Origin: an uncultured Clostridia bacterium
GTDB taxonomy: Bacteria > Bacillota > Clostridia > UBA1381
DNA: 64,000 nucleotides
Direction: 5' to 3'
Assembly: GCA_947631085.1 (NCBI GenBank)
Contig: CANRJY010000008.1
Coordinates: 1 to 64,000, forward strand
Program-made: the position numbers and the translations under genes
Notes under the pieces: model-generated
The model's database searches: none
Told to the model about the DNA's origin: nothing
The model's input: only the letters and a program-made list of their open reading frames with translations
In this document: positions 34,962 through 45,517 of the stretch, piece by piece
Numbering within the stretch: the stretch's first letter is position 1
Layout of the letters: every line of letters starts with the position of its first letter

Positions 34962-36077
34962 ATGATAAGAAGGCTTATCACCGTCTCCGCGGCAATACTC
35001 GCGCTGATATGCGCGAACGCTTCGGCGGCGGAATATATATCCGCATACAGTCAGGATAATTCATATACGGTAGCAAAAGAGGACTGGATGGGCGAAAAAG
35101 TCATAATTTCCGATTATGACAAAAACGGAAGTCTTATCGGCTGCGGAATGTACACCGCCGAAAACGGCGTGTTCACAATTCCCGCGAATAAGCTGAGTGA
35201 TTTATCAAGAGCATGGTTCCCCGTCACAGACGAGGTTTTGGATGTAAAGCTTGCGAAACCGTCAGCAACGGAAGCTCCCGAGCCGACTTCTCAGCCCACG
35301 GAAGCTCCCGAAACGACCCTTCAGCCCACGGCGGCGCCCGATTTGTCCTATCCGGCTGTTTACGGAAAGGAACTTAACGCGGTGAACGCATTCGCGGTAG
35401 TAAACGACGTGGTTTCCGCAACCGTTGACGGAGAAGAATGCTTCGAGGTCTCCCTGTTTTTCCAGGGACGCGAAACAACGGTCGTGCTGCCGGCGGATCT
35501 ACCGATATCATCGCCGTCCGATGAGTTTTCATACATGGACGGGAAAAATGCCGGAGCCTTAATGACAGGCGACGTAATTTTTACCCGCAAAGATCTTTTT
35601 GGCGAGTACGCGGTTTTAAGCCTTATATACCGCCCTCTTGACGCGGAGACCGTCTTGAGCGACTCTCACGGCGCGAGCTTCGAAAAGCTCATATCAGCCG
35701 AGGGCAAGGTTGCGGGATTTGACTGGAGCGTTATGCGGTACGGAAGTCCCGCAAAGGGCGACGGTACGAGCTACGCGTTCGGCGTTGTGTATGAGCGGCT
35801 TTCGGGCGAGCTTGCCCTGATCGGTCCCGACGGAAATACCAACGACGCGCTGTATATACCGACCCAAAACGACACAATCGTCTACAGGTATGACGCGTCC
35901 GTGAGAAACAATCCGTTGTCCGTCGAAAGAGTTTCGTCGATACGCGGCATCTCAGGCGCCAAACCCGACGATAACGGCTTTATAACCTACGGCGACGCTT
36001 CAAAGTACACCTACGCGCTCGTCAGAACGATCGACGGAACGGCAACCGATATAGTTGTTTTTACAAATTACAGATGA
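34962..36077 (+). CDS. secreted protein of unknown function with Pro/Thr linker
   Basis: About 371 residues. A signal peptide (MIRRLITVSAAILALICANASA) is followed by a small domain, a repeated EAPEPTSQPTEAPETTLQPTAAP linker (about residues 92-117) and a 250-residue beta-rich domain. The start at 34962 has AAAGGGGG eight bases before it; the track start would overlap the AAA gene and hide the signal peptide. No family recognised. Its place behind a cytoplasmic AAA ATPase is unexplained. Confidence 0.75.
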   Translation: MIRRLITVSAAILALICANASAAEYISAYSQDNSYTVAKEDWMGEKVIISDYDKNGSLIGCGMYTAENGVFTIPANKLSDLSRAWFPVTDEVLDVKLAKPSATEAPEPTSQPTEAPETTLQPTAAPDLSYPAVYGKELNAVNAFAVVNDVVSATVDGEECFEVSLFFQGRETTVVLPADLPISSPSDEFSYMDGKNAGALMTGDVIFTRKDLFGEYAVLSLIYRPLDAETVLSDSHGASFEKLISAEGKVAGFDWSVMRYGSPAKGDGTSYAFGVVYERLSGELALIGPDGNTNDALYIPTQNDTIVYRYDASVRNNPLSVERVSSIRGISGAKPDDNGFITYGDASKYTYALVRTIDGTATDIVVFTNYR

Positions 36078-36173
36078 TGTCAATGTGATACTGACTCAAT
36101 AAGGTCTGTTTTCGCATCTGGCGGAGCAATCCGGCAAGATAGATAACATGAAGAATAGGAGGATGCAATCATA

Positions 36174-37196
36174 ATGAAGAAATTTACAAAAATCGCTGCT
36201 GCGGTTATATCTGCAGTTTTAATGTCAAGCACAGTAAGCGCGCTTGCGTTTGAAAGCGCAATAAATGTAACCTTAAACGGAATAGTTGACAACGATATAC
36301 ACTATGTTTCATTTGGCGAAACACGTCCGATACAGATAAATGACAGCACTTTCGTGCCGATCAGACGGCTCGCGGAATCAGCAGGTATGACCGTAACATG
36401 GGACGAGCCAAACAAAACGGCGTTAATAAGCCTCAAAGCCAACGCGGCTTCGGCGTTGCCGGCAGAAAGGTACGCCGCGGCTATTATATCGAAAATAGGC
36501 GGATACGGGCTTGAGCTCGTTCCGAGCGACATAACCGCCGAAATGAAGCTTAACGACAATAACGCGGTAATACGCTATAATTTTATTGATACCGACGGCG
36601 ACACGGTTGCTATCGGCAAGACGATAACTATGGACTCCGCGGCGACAATGCTTAACGAAACGCTTATGATCCCGCTGCGCAATTCAATGGAAATATTCGG
36701 TCTGTATGTTGACTGGAACCAGGACACGTTAACGGCGGATATATCGATTCCTTCGTATGTGTCCGCGCCTAAGGGGCTCTCGATCATCGCAAACTACTCC
36801 CCGGGCGTTGTTTCCTCGAGCAGTTCAGCTCCGATCGTGACAGAAACCGTGACAGAAACCGTAAGCGTTGAGGAAAATGATCCGGTTGACACCAATCCGG
36901 CGCTCGGTCAGTATCTCGGACGTTTCAAGATAACGCACTACTGCACATGCAGCGAATGTAACGGAGGCTGGGGCAACACCACCGCATGGGCGGGAGAGAT
37001 AATCCCGGGACAAACCATCGCGGTCGATCCCACAATAATCGGCAAATTGAGATGGGTTTACATAGACGGCTACGGAATACGCCGCGCCGAGGACTGCGGC
37101 GGAGCCGTAAAGGGTTATCACATAGACGTAGCGGTATCCGATCACCACGACTACGAAGGAGTTACATATAAAGACGTTTATTACCTCGCCGAATAA
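36174..37196 (+). CDS. secreted protein with copper-amine-oxidase-N domain and 3D (DPBB) domain
   Basis: 340 residues: signal peptide, then a copper amine oxidase N-terminal-like domain (IQINDSTFVPIRRLAESAGMTVTWDEPNKTALISL) with a second half-copy (MIPLRNSMEIFGLYVDWNQDTL). The C-terminus is a 3D domain (GRFKITHYCTCSECNGG, TIAVDPTIIGKLRWVYIDGYGIRRAEDCGGAVKGYHIDVAV) whose Asp residues form the lytic-transglycosylase-like site. Such proteins remodel peptidoglycan at the cell surface. A strong terminator follows. Confidence 0.88.
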   Translation: MKKFTKIAAAVISAVLMSSTVSALAFESAINVTLNGIVDNDIHYVSFGETRPIQINDSTFVPIRRLAESAGMTVTWDEPNKTALISLKANAASALPAERYAAAIISKIGGYGLELVPSDITAEMKLNDNNAVIRYNFIDTDGDTVAIGKTITMDSAATMLNETLMIPLRNSMEIFGLYVDWNQDTLTADISIPSYVSAPKGLSIIANYSPGVVSSSSSAPIVTETVTETVSVEENDPVDTNPALGQYLGRFKITHYCTCSECNGGWGNTTAWAGEIIPGQTIAVDPTIIGKLRWVYIDGYGIRRAEDCGGAVKGYHIDVAVSDHHDYEGVTYKDVYYLAE

Positions 37197-37211
37197 AAAT
37201 TGATTTTTAAT

Positions 37212-37256
37212 AATACACCTTCAAAAGTCAAACACTTTTGAAGGTGTATTTTTTAT
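37212..37256. terminator. terminator after the 3D-domain gene
   Basis: AATACACCTTCAAAAGT / ACTTTTGAAGGTGTATT, 17-bp stem with five-base loop and TTTTTT on the plus strand. It can also end the convergent gene. Confidence 0.9.
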
Positions 37257-37272
37257 ATTAAGAAGAAAGTAA

Positions 37273-38373
37273 TCAGTGAGATGAGATTTTATATGTATAT
37301 TTTTTCTCCGGCCATTCACGTCCGCCATTGGTAGACTTATTTCCGCACGAGGAAATATCTCCGGATGCGTCATAGCTGTATTTATAGTTATAGAAATATC
37401 TTGATGACTTATACCCTGTCAGCTGTCCGTCGGTATTATATGTAAAATAGACCGCATCATCTCCATGCACTTCCGATATAAGACCGAGATTATTGAATGT
37501 GTATTGTGTTATGAACTTAAAATCCGGATAATTAGGCGACCTTCCCGATGTGCTCGTTTCTCCTGTACTCTCATTACGCACATATTCAAAATCATCGCCG
37601 TAAAGCGTATTTACGCCATAGTCGCAAACTCCGCCATCAGAGTTTTGCTTGATTTCATAAGTCATCAAGCCATTTTCATCCTCATGCGTTATCCTCTCAA
37701 CCGCTCCTTCGTTATATGTAAAGCGCGTCGTACCCTTTTTACAAAATTCAAAAAATGTGTTTCCGTTTATATTCGCGAAAAACGGCATAAAAGCTCCGGT
37801 GTCGTCATCAATTATTATTTCATAAATAAGATTTTCGTCATTGTAATACACCGTTCCTATATTAACTCCGTCCTCGTTAGTCACACTTACGCTGTATGCT
37901 TGCCGCTGCTTCGGAATTATATTAACAGTATTAAGAGAACCCGTCCAAACCACCTTACAGTCAAGAGCTTCGGATACCGCCCTTAGAGGAACCATAGTTC
38001 TGTCACCAATAATTTGCGCCGGCACATCTAACTCCTTTACTTCGCCGTTCACCGTCATATTTGCGGTGTTAACAGTAATATTTATAGTTTTGTCTTCCTT
38101 TGATGCCGCAGCGGTTTGAGTTTCTTCGATCCATTCAACTTTTGCGCCCAATGCTTCAAAAATCGCGCGCATCGGAACGAGTGTCCTGTTATTAACCAAT
38201 ACCGGAGGCTGGTCGTATTTAATCAGCCTGTTATTCATGAAAATATGGATATCGTTTTTATCCTCGATATACATGTCCGCACCCTCTGCAAAATGAAGCG
38301 TCGCATTCACCGCAATAACCGGCAATAACGCTACAGCCAGCGAAGCAATCAATACAGCAAATTTCTTTTTCAT
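37273..38373 (-). CDS. secreted copper-amine-oxidase-N domain protein with YD-like C-terminus
   Basis: About 366 residues: signal peptide (MKKKFAVLIASLAVALLPVIAVNA), then two halves of a copper amine oxidase N-like domain (PPVLVNNRTLVPMRAIFEALGAKVEW and AQIIGDRTMVPLRAVSEALDCKVVW), a module common in Clostridial surface proteins and not itself catalytic. The C-terminal 180 residues are YD/RHS-like (TYNEGAVERITHEDENGLMTYE, FTYNTDGQLTGYKSSRYFYNYKYSYD). The start at 38373 follows AAAGGA. It is transcribed divergently from a small XRE regulator. Confidence 0.82.
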   Translation of the reverse strand: MKKKFAVLIASLAVALLPVIAVNATLHFAEGADMYIEDKNDIHIFMNNRLIKYDQPPVLVNNRTLVPMRAIFEALGAKVEWIEETQTAAASKEDKTINITVNTANMTVNGEVKELDVPAQIIGDRTMVPLRAVSEALDCKVVWTGSLNTVNIIPKQRQAYSVSVTNEDGVNIGTVYYNDENLIYEIIIDDDTGAFMPFFANINGNTFFEFCKKGTTRFTYNEGAVERITHEDENGLMTYEIKQNSDGGVCDYGVNTLYGDDFEYVRNESTGETSTSGRSPNYPDFKFITQYTFNNLGLISEVHGDDAVYFTYNTDGQLTGYKSSRYFYNYKYSYDASGDISSCGNKSTNGGREWPEKKYTYKISSH

Positions 38374-38406
38374 AAAAATCATCCTTTCATTATACATATT
38401 TTTATT

Positions 38407-38447
38407 ATCATAACACATCATAATCAAAAAGTCAACTGTATACAGTT
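38407..38447 (-). promoter_or_regulatory. promoter with palindromic operator, shared divergent region
   Basis: TTGACT, 17 bases, TATGAT on the minus strand for the surface-protein gene. The 14-bp palindrome AACTGTATACAGTT (38434-38447) overlaps the -35 and lies between this gene and the XRE gene, a natural binding site for that regulator. Confidence 0.65.
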
Positions 38448-38507
38448 AAACTTTTTGCAGTTAATATTATAAAATAATTTATATTATTTGATAAAGGAAT
38501 GATTTTA

Positions 38508-38750
38508 ATGACGCTCGTTGAAGCGGTTGCCGCGCGTATTATAGCGCTTTGCCATCAGCGCGGTATAACTCCCAATAGGCTCAGCACCATATCCGGAATG
38601 ACACAATCAACTATAAACAATATTTTAAACACAGGAAGCAAAAATCCGACAATTTCAACCGTGAAAAAGATTTGCGACGGATTGGAAATCACTTTAGCGG
38701 AATTTTTTGACGATGATGTATTTATAAATTTAGAACAAGAAATAAAATAA
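38508..38750 (+). CDS. small XRE-family transcriptional regulator
   Basis: 80 residues, nearly all helix-turn-helix: ALCHQRGITPNRLSTISGMTQSTINNILNTGSKNPTISTVKKICDGLEITLAEFF. It starts at ATG 38508, nine bases after AAAGGA; the track ATG at 38499 sits on that binding site. Lacking any sensor domain, it may be a simple repressor of the divergent surface-protein gene and of itself. Confidence 0.85.
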   Translation: MTLVEAVAARIIALCHQRGITPNRLSTISGMTQSTINNILNTGSKNPTISTVKKICDGLEITLAEFFDDDVFINLEQEIK

Positions 38751-38773
38751 AGCGGAGCTCACTGCTCCGCTTT
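38749..38773. terminator. bidirectional terminator between the XRE gene and rplT
   Basis: AAAGCGGAGC, five bases, GCTCCGCTTT between the two convergent genes. Confidence 0.8.
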
Positions 38774-38791
38774 CAATTTTTCTATTTTTAA

Positions 38792-39145
38792 TTACAGCGC
38801 GCTTTTCGCCGTCTCAACAAGCTTCGTGAACGCCGCGGGATCCGCTATCGCTACCTCGGAGAGCATCTTTCTGTTCATCTCAATGCCCGCCTTCTTTAAG
38901 CCGTTCATGAATGTCGAATAGTTCATGCCGTTCATCTTGCAAGCCGCCGAAATTCTTGTTATCCACATACGGCGGAAATCTCTCTTCTTTCTCTTTCTGC
39001 CGACATACGCGTTCTGCATCGAACGCATAACAGCCTGGTTCGCTACTCTGTACTGCTTGCTCTCCGCGCCTCTGAAGCCTTTAGCAAGCTTTAATATCTT
39101 CTTGTGCTTTTTTCTTGTATTTAATGCGCCTTTTACTCTTGCCAT
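38792..39145 (-). CDS. rplT: 50S ribosomal protein L20
   Basis: 117 residues with the basic N-terminal extension ([16 protein letters not shown]) and the globular [40 protein letters not shown]. It binds 23S rRNA during early 50S assembly. Third gene of infC-rpmI-rplT. In Firmicutes L20 feeds back on this operon's leader. Confidence 0.98.
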   Translation of the reverse strand: MARVKGALNTRKKHKKILKLAKGFRGAESKQYRVANQAVMRSMQNAYVGRKRKKRDFRRMWITRISAACKMNGMNYSTFMNGLKKAGIEMNRKMLSEVAIADPAAFTKLVETAKSAL

Positions 39146-39166
39146 TAGTTTCTACCTCTCTTTCGA

Positions 39167-39370
39167 TTATTTATAAGGAATCAGCTTCTTGATTACAGCC
39201 GCGTTAGCCTTTGAGCAGTACGCCTGCTTTCTCAGGTGTCTTTTTCTCTTTGTTGTTTTCTTGTTAAGAATGTGACGTCTGAACGCTTTGTTCATCTTAA
39301 CCTTGCCGTTCTTTGTGAGATTGAATCTCTTAGCGGCAGCTCTGTGAGTCTTTATTTTAGTCTTAGCCAT
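39167..39370 (-). CDS. rpmI: 50S ribosomal protein L35
   Basis: 67 residues, MAKTKIKTHRAAAKRFNLTKNGKVKMNKAFRRHIL followed by KKTTKRKRHLRKQAYCSK, a full-length L35. Middle gene of the infC operon, 21 bases ahead of rplT. Confidence 0.98.
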   Translation of the reverse strand: MAKTKIKTHRAAAKRFNLTKNGKVKMNKAFRRHILNKKTTKRKRHLRKQAYCSKANAAVIKKLIPYK

Positions 39371-39404
39371 TTTGTCCTCTCCTTCCGGTATTTTAAAAAT
39401 ATTC

Positions 39405-39914
39405 TTATGAAAGAGGCGCGAGGAACATAGTCATATTCCTGCCCTCCAGTTTAGCCGGTCTTTCAACCGTACCCGCTTCCTTAGCCTGCTCCGCAAATTT
39501 CTCGAGAAGCGTCAATCCAAGCTCCGAATGAGTTACCTCACGTCCGCGGAATCGCACCATCACCTTTACCTTGTCGCCGTGCTTCAGGAACTTTACCGCG
39601 TTGCGGCATTTTGTGTTGAAGTCGTTCTTGTCGATTGAAGGCGATAATTGAATCTCCTTGATATTTATTACCTTCTGATTCTTCCGGTTCTCTCTTTCCC
39701 GCTTGTTTAGTTCAAATCTGTACTTGCCGTAGTCCATGATTTTGCACACCGGCGGCTTTGCCTGCGGCGCGACCTTAACAAGGTCAAGACCCTTCTCGTT
39801 GGCAATCGCCTGCGCGGACTTGGCGTCCATGATACCTAATTGCTCGTCTCCGAAAACAACTCTTATCTCTTTATCACGGATTTGTTCATTGATTTGTACG
39901 TCATTCTTAGCTAT
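39405..39914 (-). CDS. infC: translation initiation factor IF-3 (AUA start codon)
   Basis: 169 residues when started at 39914: IAKNDVQINEQIRDKEIRVVFGDEQLGIM joins the track ORF (MDAKSAQAIANEKGLDLVKVAPQAKPPVCKIMDYGKYRFE). The missing N-terminal 28 residues are essential to the family and are in frame. The codon at their head is ATA, nine bases after GAGGAG, with no ATG, GTG or TTG available. Non-AUG starts on infC (AUU in E. coli and B. subtilis) let IF-3 repress its own synthesis. The track start would remove a third of the N-domain. Confidence 0.93.
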   Translation of the reverse strand: MAKNDVQINEQIRDKEIRVVFGDEQLGIMDAKSAQAIANEKGLDLVKVAPQAKPPVCKIMDYGKYRFELNKRERENRKNQKVINIKEIQLSPSIDKNDFNTKCRNAVKFLKHGDKVKVMVRFRGREVTHSELGLTLLEKFAEQAKEAGTVERPAKLEGRNMTMFLAPLS

Positions 39915-40059
39915 GGTTATTCACTCCTCACTGTTAATAAAATTTATAAGACTAAAAAACGGATGTCAGAACATCCGAATAATACACACTGCGAGCGTGA
40001 TATTTACCGCATAAATCATAGTCCATACGGTGAGAACGGATAGTCCTGCTTGTTTTTCT
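39915..40059 (-). promoter_or_regulatory. infC-rpmI-rplT leader with attenuator (L20-leader-like)
   Basis: An untranslated minus-strand leader of about 145 bases. It contains a structured segment (GGACTATCCGTTCTCACCGTATGGACTATG) and an intrinsic terminator (CGGATGT-loop-ACATCCG, TTTTTT; 39953-39977) before the AGGAG site. Position and terminator match the L20-responsive leader of Firmicutes. I have not verified the consensus fold. Confidence 0.65.
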
Positions 40060-40065
40060 TGTGAT

Positions 40066-40094
40066 AATATACCACACTTAACGCGATTTGTCAA
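40066..40094 (-). promoter_or_regulatory. infC operon promoter
   Basis: TTGACA, 17 bases, TATATT on the minus strand. Confidence 0.85.
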
Positions 40095-40105
40095 GTGTTT
40101 CGAGA

Positions 40106-40137
40106 AAAAAATCTCCCGATTTTTTCGGGAGATTTTT
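40106..40137 (-). terminator. terminator of the ctsR-clpC operon
   Basis: AATCTCCCGA, loop, TCGGGAGATT and a T-tract on the minus strand just after the clpC stop. Confidence 0.88.
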
Positions 40138-40147
40138 CTCTTTTTTG

Positions 40148-42613
<2,466 letters not shown>

Positions 42614-42665
42614 AATAATCACTCCTTCTCTGTTTTATGTCTTTTCTTCCCTTTTATCCTCGCTT

Positions 42666-43652
42666 TTAAATGTTATCCCTGATAAAGTCCGCGCGCTTCT
42701 TGTCGCGCTCCGCCGCGCTCATGCTTTCTCCCGCCGAGATAAACGACGGCGCTATACGCACTATGCACTCGAGCGGCGTGATTTTCCCTTCCTTCGGAAG
42801 TATACCCATATTCTGACCGAGCATTACGTCCGAAAGCAACGATTTTGCTTCCTTTGACGAAATGCTTCGCGCGTATTTGAGCGTTCCGTACGAGCGGAAC
42901 AGTCTGTCCGAAAGCTCGTCCGCGTTGTTCTTCGCAAGAGCCTCGCGCGCCTTTTTCTCCATGTCGATTATCTGATTTACTATTGTTTTGAGCTTTTCGA
43001 GAATTTCCTTTTCCGTAAGCCCCATAGTGACCTGATTTGAGATCTGATACATATTTCCGTCCGCTTCCGTACCCTCGCCGTACATTCCGCGCACCGCTAT
43101 ACCTAAATTTCCCGCCGACGCGGCGACTCTCGCGATATTTCTCGTCATAGTCAGCGCCGGAAGGTGCATCATGACCGACGCGCGCATACCCGTTCCGGTA
43201 TTCGTCGGGCAAGCCGTCAGATAGCCGAACTCCTCGTCGAACGCGTAATTCACGCCCGTTTCGATCAAATCGTCGATCTTATCCGCAAGCGCGTAAGCCT
43301 CGTCTATCGCGAGTCCCGGCTCTATGACCTGCAATCGTATATGATCCTCCTCCATAAGCATCACGCTCGCCGTTCTGTCCTTATTGAGCAATATCGCCTT
43401 GCCCGTTCCTTCGAGCATCTGCGGACTTATCAAATGCTCCTCTGCGAGAGCCGTTCTGATTTCGGGCTTGATGTCGTCGAGCGCTATAAACTCGAAATTC
43501 TTACTTCCCTTTAAAACAGCGTCCTTTATCTTGTTTTCCGTTTCGGTCTTGTCCTTGAGCGCGTTCGGGAACGGAACGCCCTCTATGTTCCTCGCGAGCC
43601 TTATTCTCGTGGAAACGGCTATATCGTTGTTTTTCTCCTTATACCAAATCAT
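42666..43652 (-). CDS. mcsB: protein-arginine kinase McsB
   Basis: 328 residues, a guanidino-kinase fold: VSTRIRLARNIEGVPFPN at the N-terminus, the NDH/catalytic region RTASVMLMEEDHIRLQ, and CPTNTGTGMRASVMMHLPAL. It phosphorylates arginines on client proteins and on CtsR, marking them for ClpCP. The stop of mcsA overlaps its ATG by ATGA, so activator and kinase are made together. Its length is slightly below the usual 350. Confidence 0.95.
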   Translation of the reverse strand: MIWYKEKNNDIAVSTRIRLARNIEGVPFPNALKDKTETENKIKDAVLKGSKNFEFIALDDIKPEIRTALAEEHLISPQMLEGTGKAILLNKDRTASVMLMEEDHIRLQVIEPGLAIDEAYALADKIDDLIETGVNYAFDEEFGYLTACPTNTGTGMRASVMMHLPALTMTRNIARVAASAGNLGIAVRGMYGEGTEADGNMYQISNQVTMGLTEKEILEKLKTIVNQIIDMEKKAREALAKNNADELSDRLFRSYGTLKYARSISSKEAKSLLSDVMLGQNMGILPKEGKITPLECIVRIAPSFISAGESMSAAERDKKRADFIRDNI

Positions 43653-44023
43653 GACTTCTTCACCTCGTTTTCCATTTCCCTGACCTGCTTGTGCAGCTTC
43701 GCCGCCGTCTCGTAGTCCTCGTTCTTGACCGCGTCGGCAAGCTGCTTTTTAAGGCTCTCATAAAGACGCTTACGCTTTATACTCTCGCCCGACTTCGACG
43801 GTATTTTGCCCGTGTGCGCCGAGGTCTGATGAACCTGTCTCAATGTTTTCGTAACCGCGCTCCTGAACGTGTTGTAGCATTCTCCGCAGCCGAGCTTGCC
43901 GGTGCGCCTGAAATCGGCGTATGTGCGCCCGCATACGGGACAGCGCTTTTCCTCCTTTATCGACGCCGGCTGATTAAATATGCCGAACGCGTTGTCAAAA
44001 AACTCCGAAAATAAATCATACAT
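43649..44023 (-). CDS. mcsA: McsA, activator of McsB (short form)
   Basis: 124 residues. One zinc-type pair is visible (CPVCGRTYADFRRTGKLGCGECYNTF) and a C-terminal UVR motif (KKQLADAVKNEDYETAAKLHKQVREMENEV). Well-studied McsA proteins are about 180 residues with more CxxC pairs, so the N-terminal zinc region is reduced here. It activates McsB and tunes CtsR. Second gene of the class III heat-shock operon. Confidence 0.9.
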   Translation of the reverse strand: MYDLFSEFFDNAFGIFNQPASIKEEKRCPVCGRTYADFRRTGKLGCGECYNTFRSAVTKTLRQVHQTSAHTGKIPSKSGESIKRKRLYESLKKQLADAVKNEDYETAAKLHKQVREMENEVKKS

Positions 44024-44053
44024 ATTAATTACCTCCTTTATTATACCCTTACA

Positions 44054-44512
44054 TTACTTTACATTAAGAGCCGCGAGCATATTTTTAAATATATTCGCCC
44101 TGACTCTGTCGCGATCCGGCTGTCCTATCGGCAGCGCGCTGTCCGCAAGTGCGCCTCTCATTAAAGCAGCCGTTCTGTCATCTATCAACTCGGCTCTGAG
44201 AAGTCTCGCCGCATGTGCCGACGCATCGTCAATGCTAAGACTCTCTCCGGCGGAGCGGAGCATGAACGGTATCAGGTCTTCCTTTTCCAAGTTAATCCGC
44301 TTAATCCGTACATATCCTCCCCCGCCTCTTCTGGACTCTACTATATATCCGCGCTCCTTGTTAAACCTCGTAGACATTACATAATTTATCTGCGAGGGAG
44401 CGCATTTAAATATCTCAGCTAACTCGTTGCGTTTCAGATTCAGCCATTCATTCGGCGCTTCCGCCTTTAACAGCTCCATTATAAACGCTTCTATTCTATC
44501 GCTCATACCCAT
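44054..44512 (-). CDS. ctsR: class III stress repressor CtsR
   Basis: 152 residues. Winged helix-turn-helix with the conserved IFKCAPSQINYVMSTRFNKERGYIVESRRGGGGYVRI, in which the glycine-rich wing senses temperature, and a C-terminal domain for McsB contact. It represses the operon from a heptad-repeat site immediately upstream. Arginine phosphorylation by McsB or heat relieves repression. Confidence 0.96.
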   Translation of the reverse strand: MGMSDRIEAFIMELLKAEAPNEWLNLKRNELAEIFKCAPSQINYVMSTRFNKERGYIVESRRGGGGYVRIKRINLEKEDLIPFMLRSAGESLSIDDASAHAARLLRAELIDDRTAALMRGALADSALPIGQPDRDRVRANIFKNMLAALNVK

Positions 44513-44545
44513 TTCATAATCACCGCCTTCTGTTTTTACATTGTT

Positions 44546-44605
44546 TTTGACTTTGACTTTCTTTGACTTACAAGTTTATTATACAACATTTTATGAAAAT
44601 GTCAA
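44546..44605 (-). promoter_or_regulatory. ctsR operon promoter and CtsR box
   Basis: The minus strand reads TTGACA, 16 bases, TATAAT, followed by AGTCAAA-GAA-AGTCAAA-GTCAAA (44546-44568). This is the CtsR consensus of two AGTCAAA heptads three bases apart plus a third partial copy, lying over the transcription start. Confidence 0.93.
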
Positions 44606-44700
44606 TTAACAAAATGTATTTAATTTATGAACTATTTGTTAACGTTATCTTATTTTTCCGGTTTTATGTTACATTCACATAAAAAATCATAAAAAATATA

Positions 44701-44729
44701 TTGATTTTTTTCCTATAAAGTGGTATATT
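44701..44729 (+). promoter_or_regulatory. promoter of the paired repeat-protein genes
   Basis: TTGATT, 17 bases, TATATT on the plus strand, about 60 bases before the first ATG. Confidence 0.65.
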
Positions 44730-44788
44730 GTTATGTATGATGTGCAAATGCATTTATATGCTTTATAAACAGAAAGGAGAATTTTTTG

Positions 44789-45493
44789 ATGAACAATCAA
44801 AGAAGAGCGCGCTCGTCGTCGGATAAAATGACAAGCGCGGTAATGGTAATTATTATAGCGCTTATTTTGGCGCTGGCGGTTTTTGCCACATACGGAAAAA
44901 TCGCGGATAAAATCGAGGAGAACGCAATAGCGAACGGCGAACGCGAAATGACTGTCGGTTACGCGGCAAATCAGGCGGGACAGACGGTAAGCGAATACCT
45001 CGAGCAGTACGGTCTCGCGGATTCAAAGGACGTTAACGAAAAGACGACTGTCAGCGAAATGTATGGATTTATGACTTTAGAGAAATACTTGGAGATGCTC
45101 GGAACGGAAAAAACCGTTGACGAGTTTATTGCCGAAACCAAGCTCGACGGTCAGGTTACAAAGGACTCAATGTGGAAGGATGTTGAGGATCTTGTTCCCG
45201 CGGGAGTATATTTCGAGTTATTCTACGGAAGCGCGGATGTGCTTGACCAAATGAAGTCCATGTACGGAATCGGCGACGAGGTAACGGCGGATACGCCCTG
45301 GGGCGAAGCAAATAAAATATTTGAGGAAAAGGCTGAGGAATTGGCAAACGCCACTCCCGCTCCGACGGACGCGGCAGCCGAAGCAGACGCAGCAACTGAC
45401 GCAAATGCGGACGCGGTGACCGATGCAAACGCAGACGCAGCAGCTGACGCAAACGCGGACGCGGAGGCTGATACCGAAGCAGACGCGGAATAA
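44789..45493 (+). CDS. membrane-anchored protein with repeated helical ectodomain and Ala/Asp-rich tail (A)
   Basis: 234 residues: short basic cytoplasmic start, one membrane segment (AVMVIIIALILALAVFATYG), and a 115-residue acidic outer domain. That domain has three related units (YLEQYGLADSKDVNEKTTVSEMYGF, FIAETKLDGQVTKDSMWKDVEDL, MKSMYGIGDEVTADTPWGEANKIF). The low-complexity tail repeats DANADAAADANADAEADTEADAE. No known family. The next gene encodes a clear paralog of the outer domain. ATG 44789 follows AAAGGAGA. Confidence 0.8.
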   Translation: MNNQRRARSSSDKMTSAVMVIIIALILALAVFATYGKIADKIEENAIANGEREMTVGYAANQAGQTVSEYLEQYGLADSKDVNEKTTVSEMYGFMTLEKYLEMLGTEKTVDEFIAETKLDGQVTKDSMWKDVEDLVPAGVYFELFYGSADVLDQMKSMYGIGDEVTADTPWGEANKIFEEKAEELANATPAPTDAAAEADAATDANADAVTDANADAAADANADAEADTEADAE

Positions 45494-45517
45494 TTTTAAA
45501 TAAGGAGAGTATTTTAA

